This document shows, in pieces, positions 23,708 to 23,903 of a DNA stretch of 23,903 nucleotides. How positions within the stretch are numbered: position 1 is the first letter of the stretch; every line of letters begins with the position of its first letter. The notes beneath the pieces are model-generated. The model saw only the letters and a list, made by a program, of their open reading frames with translations, had not been told where the DNA came from and searched no databases. The DNA is from Promethearchaeota archaeon (GTDB lineage Archaea > Asgardarchaeota > Lokiarchaeia > Sigynarchaeales > SOKP01): contig JAEOTJ010000144.1 in the NCBI GenBank assembly GCA_016839905.1, forward strand, positions 1 through 23,903, in the 5' to 3' direction. Made by a program: the position numbers and the translations under genes.

Positions 23708-23903
23708 ATTACTTGAATTAAATAATGATATTTGTAAGTAGTCTAGAATAAGTCTTTTTTGAACTACCATAGCCTAAACAGTACCGAGTATTTTTTAAAA
23801 AATAATCTTTAAATCAAGATCATCCTAAATAATTTCCCAAACCTTTAAATCGCCCCCTTAATTCGTAAATTTATGAATTATAAAAAAGGATGGACTAAAA
23901 AAA

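Noticed and set aside
23708..23903. Search for a gene at the right edge
   Set aside because: No convincing frame on either strand; a promoter for a gene beyond the window is possible but not shown.

Overview
The window is a very A+T-rich stretch of an archaeal chromosome, most probably from an Asgard archaeon of the Lokiarchaeia kind. Supporting this are a tRNA-Thr interrupted by two introns, an AbrB-PhoU phosphate regulator of archaeal type, a PolB2-type DNA polymerase with a RadA paralog, and several Ras-like GTPase proteins: one free-standing, one fused to a roadblock domain, and one probable pseudo-GTPase. The lineage call is inference from gene content.

Layout. 155-286 is the intron-containing tRNA. 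364-1944 (alkaline-phosphatase superfamily phosphodiesterase) converges on and overlaps a minus-strand arsenate reductase/low-molecular-weight phosphatase (ends 1936). 2536-2788 is a small winged-helix-like gene broken by two homopolymer frameshifts. 2977-7497 is a phosphate block, all on the plus strand: AbrB-PhoU, a DUF47/PhoU-like protein, a PiT phosphate transporter, and two more DUF47 paralogs. 7524-10604 holds three minus-strand genes: an M42 peptidase, a cysteine-rich Fe-S protein with a winged helix, and a secreted, C-terminally anchored protein. 10792-13125 holds a probable pseudo-GTPase with a zinc ribbon and a DapL-like aminotransferase. 13132-15606 holds a small acidic protein gene, a faint integrase relic, a roadblock-GTPase fusion and another small gene. 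15706-20668 is a minus-strand set: PolB2, a small PolB2-associated protein, an unknown 420-residue protein and a frameshifted RadA paralog. 20995-23666 holds a small membrane protein, an ICMT/PEMT-type methyltransferase, a sirtuin and a Rab/Ras-like GTPase.

The most unusual signal is in translation starts. Four genes (arsenate reductase, AbrB-PhoU, DapL-like aminotransferase, PolB2-associated protein) have the Shine-Dalgarno core GGTG exactly six bases before an AUC, AUA, AUU or AUA codon. In each case that codon sits where the protein family normally begins. The secreted protein at 9843-10604 is a weaker fifth case. Two of the four share an identical 11-base leader.

A second system of interest is PolB2, its small partner and a RadA paralog with a degenerate Walker A. 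This resembles, in parts list, the bacterial ImuA-ImuB-DnaE2 mutagenic repair set. These three genes are clearly richer in G+C than the unknown gene between them. A third signal is an exact 14-base motif found upstream of two phosphate-block genes and, reversed, upstream of the last GTPase. Three suspected one-base deletions, all in homopolymers, suggest assembly errors, polymerase slippage or gene decay; the raw reads would decide.
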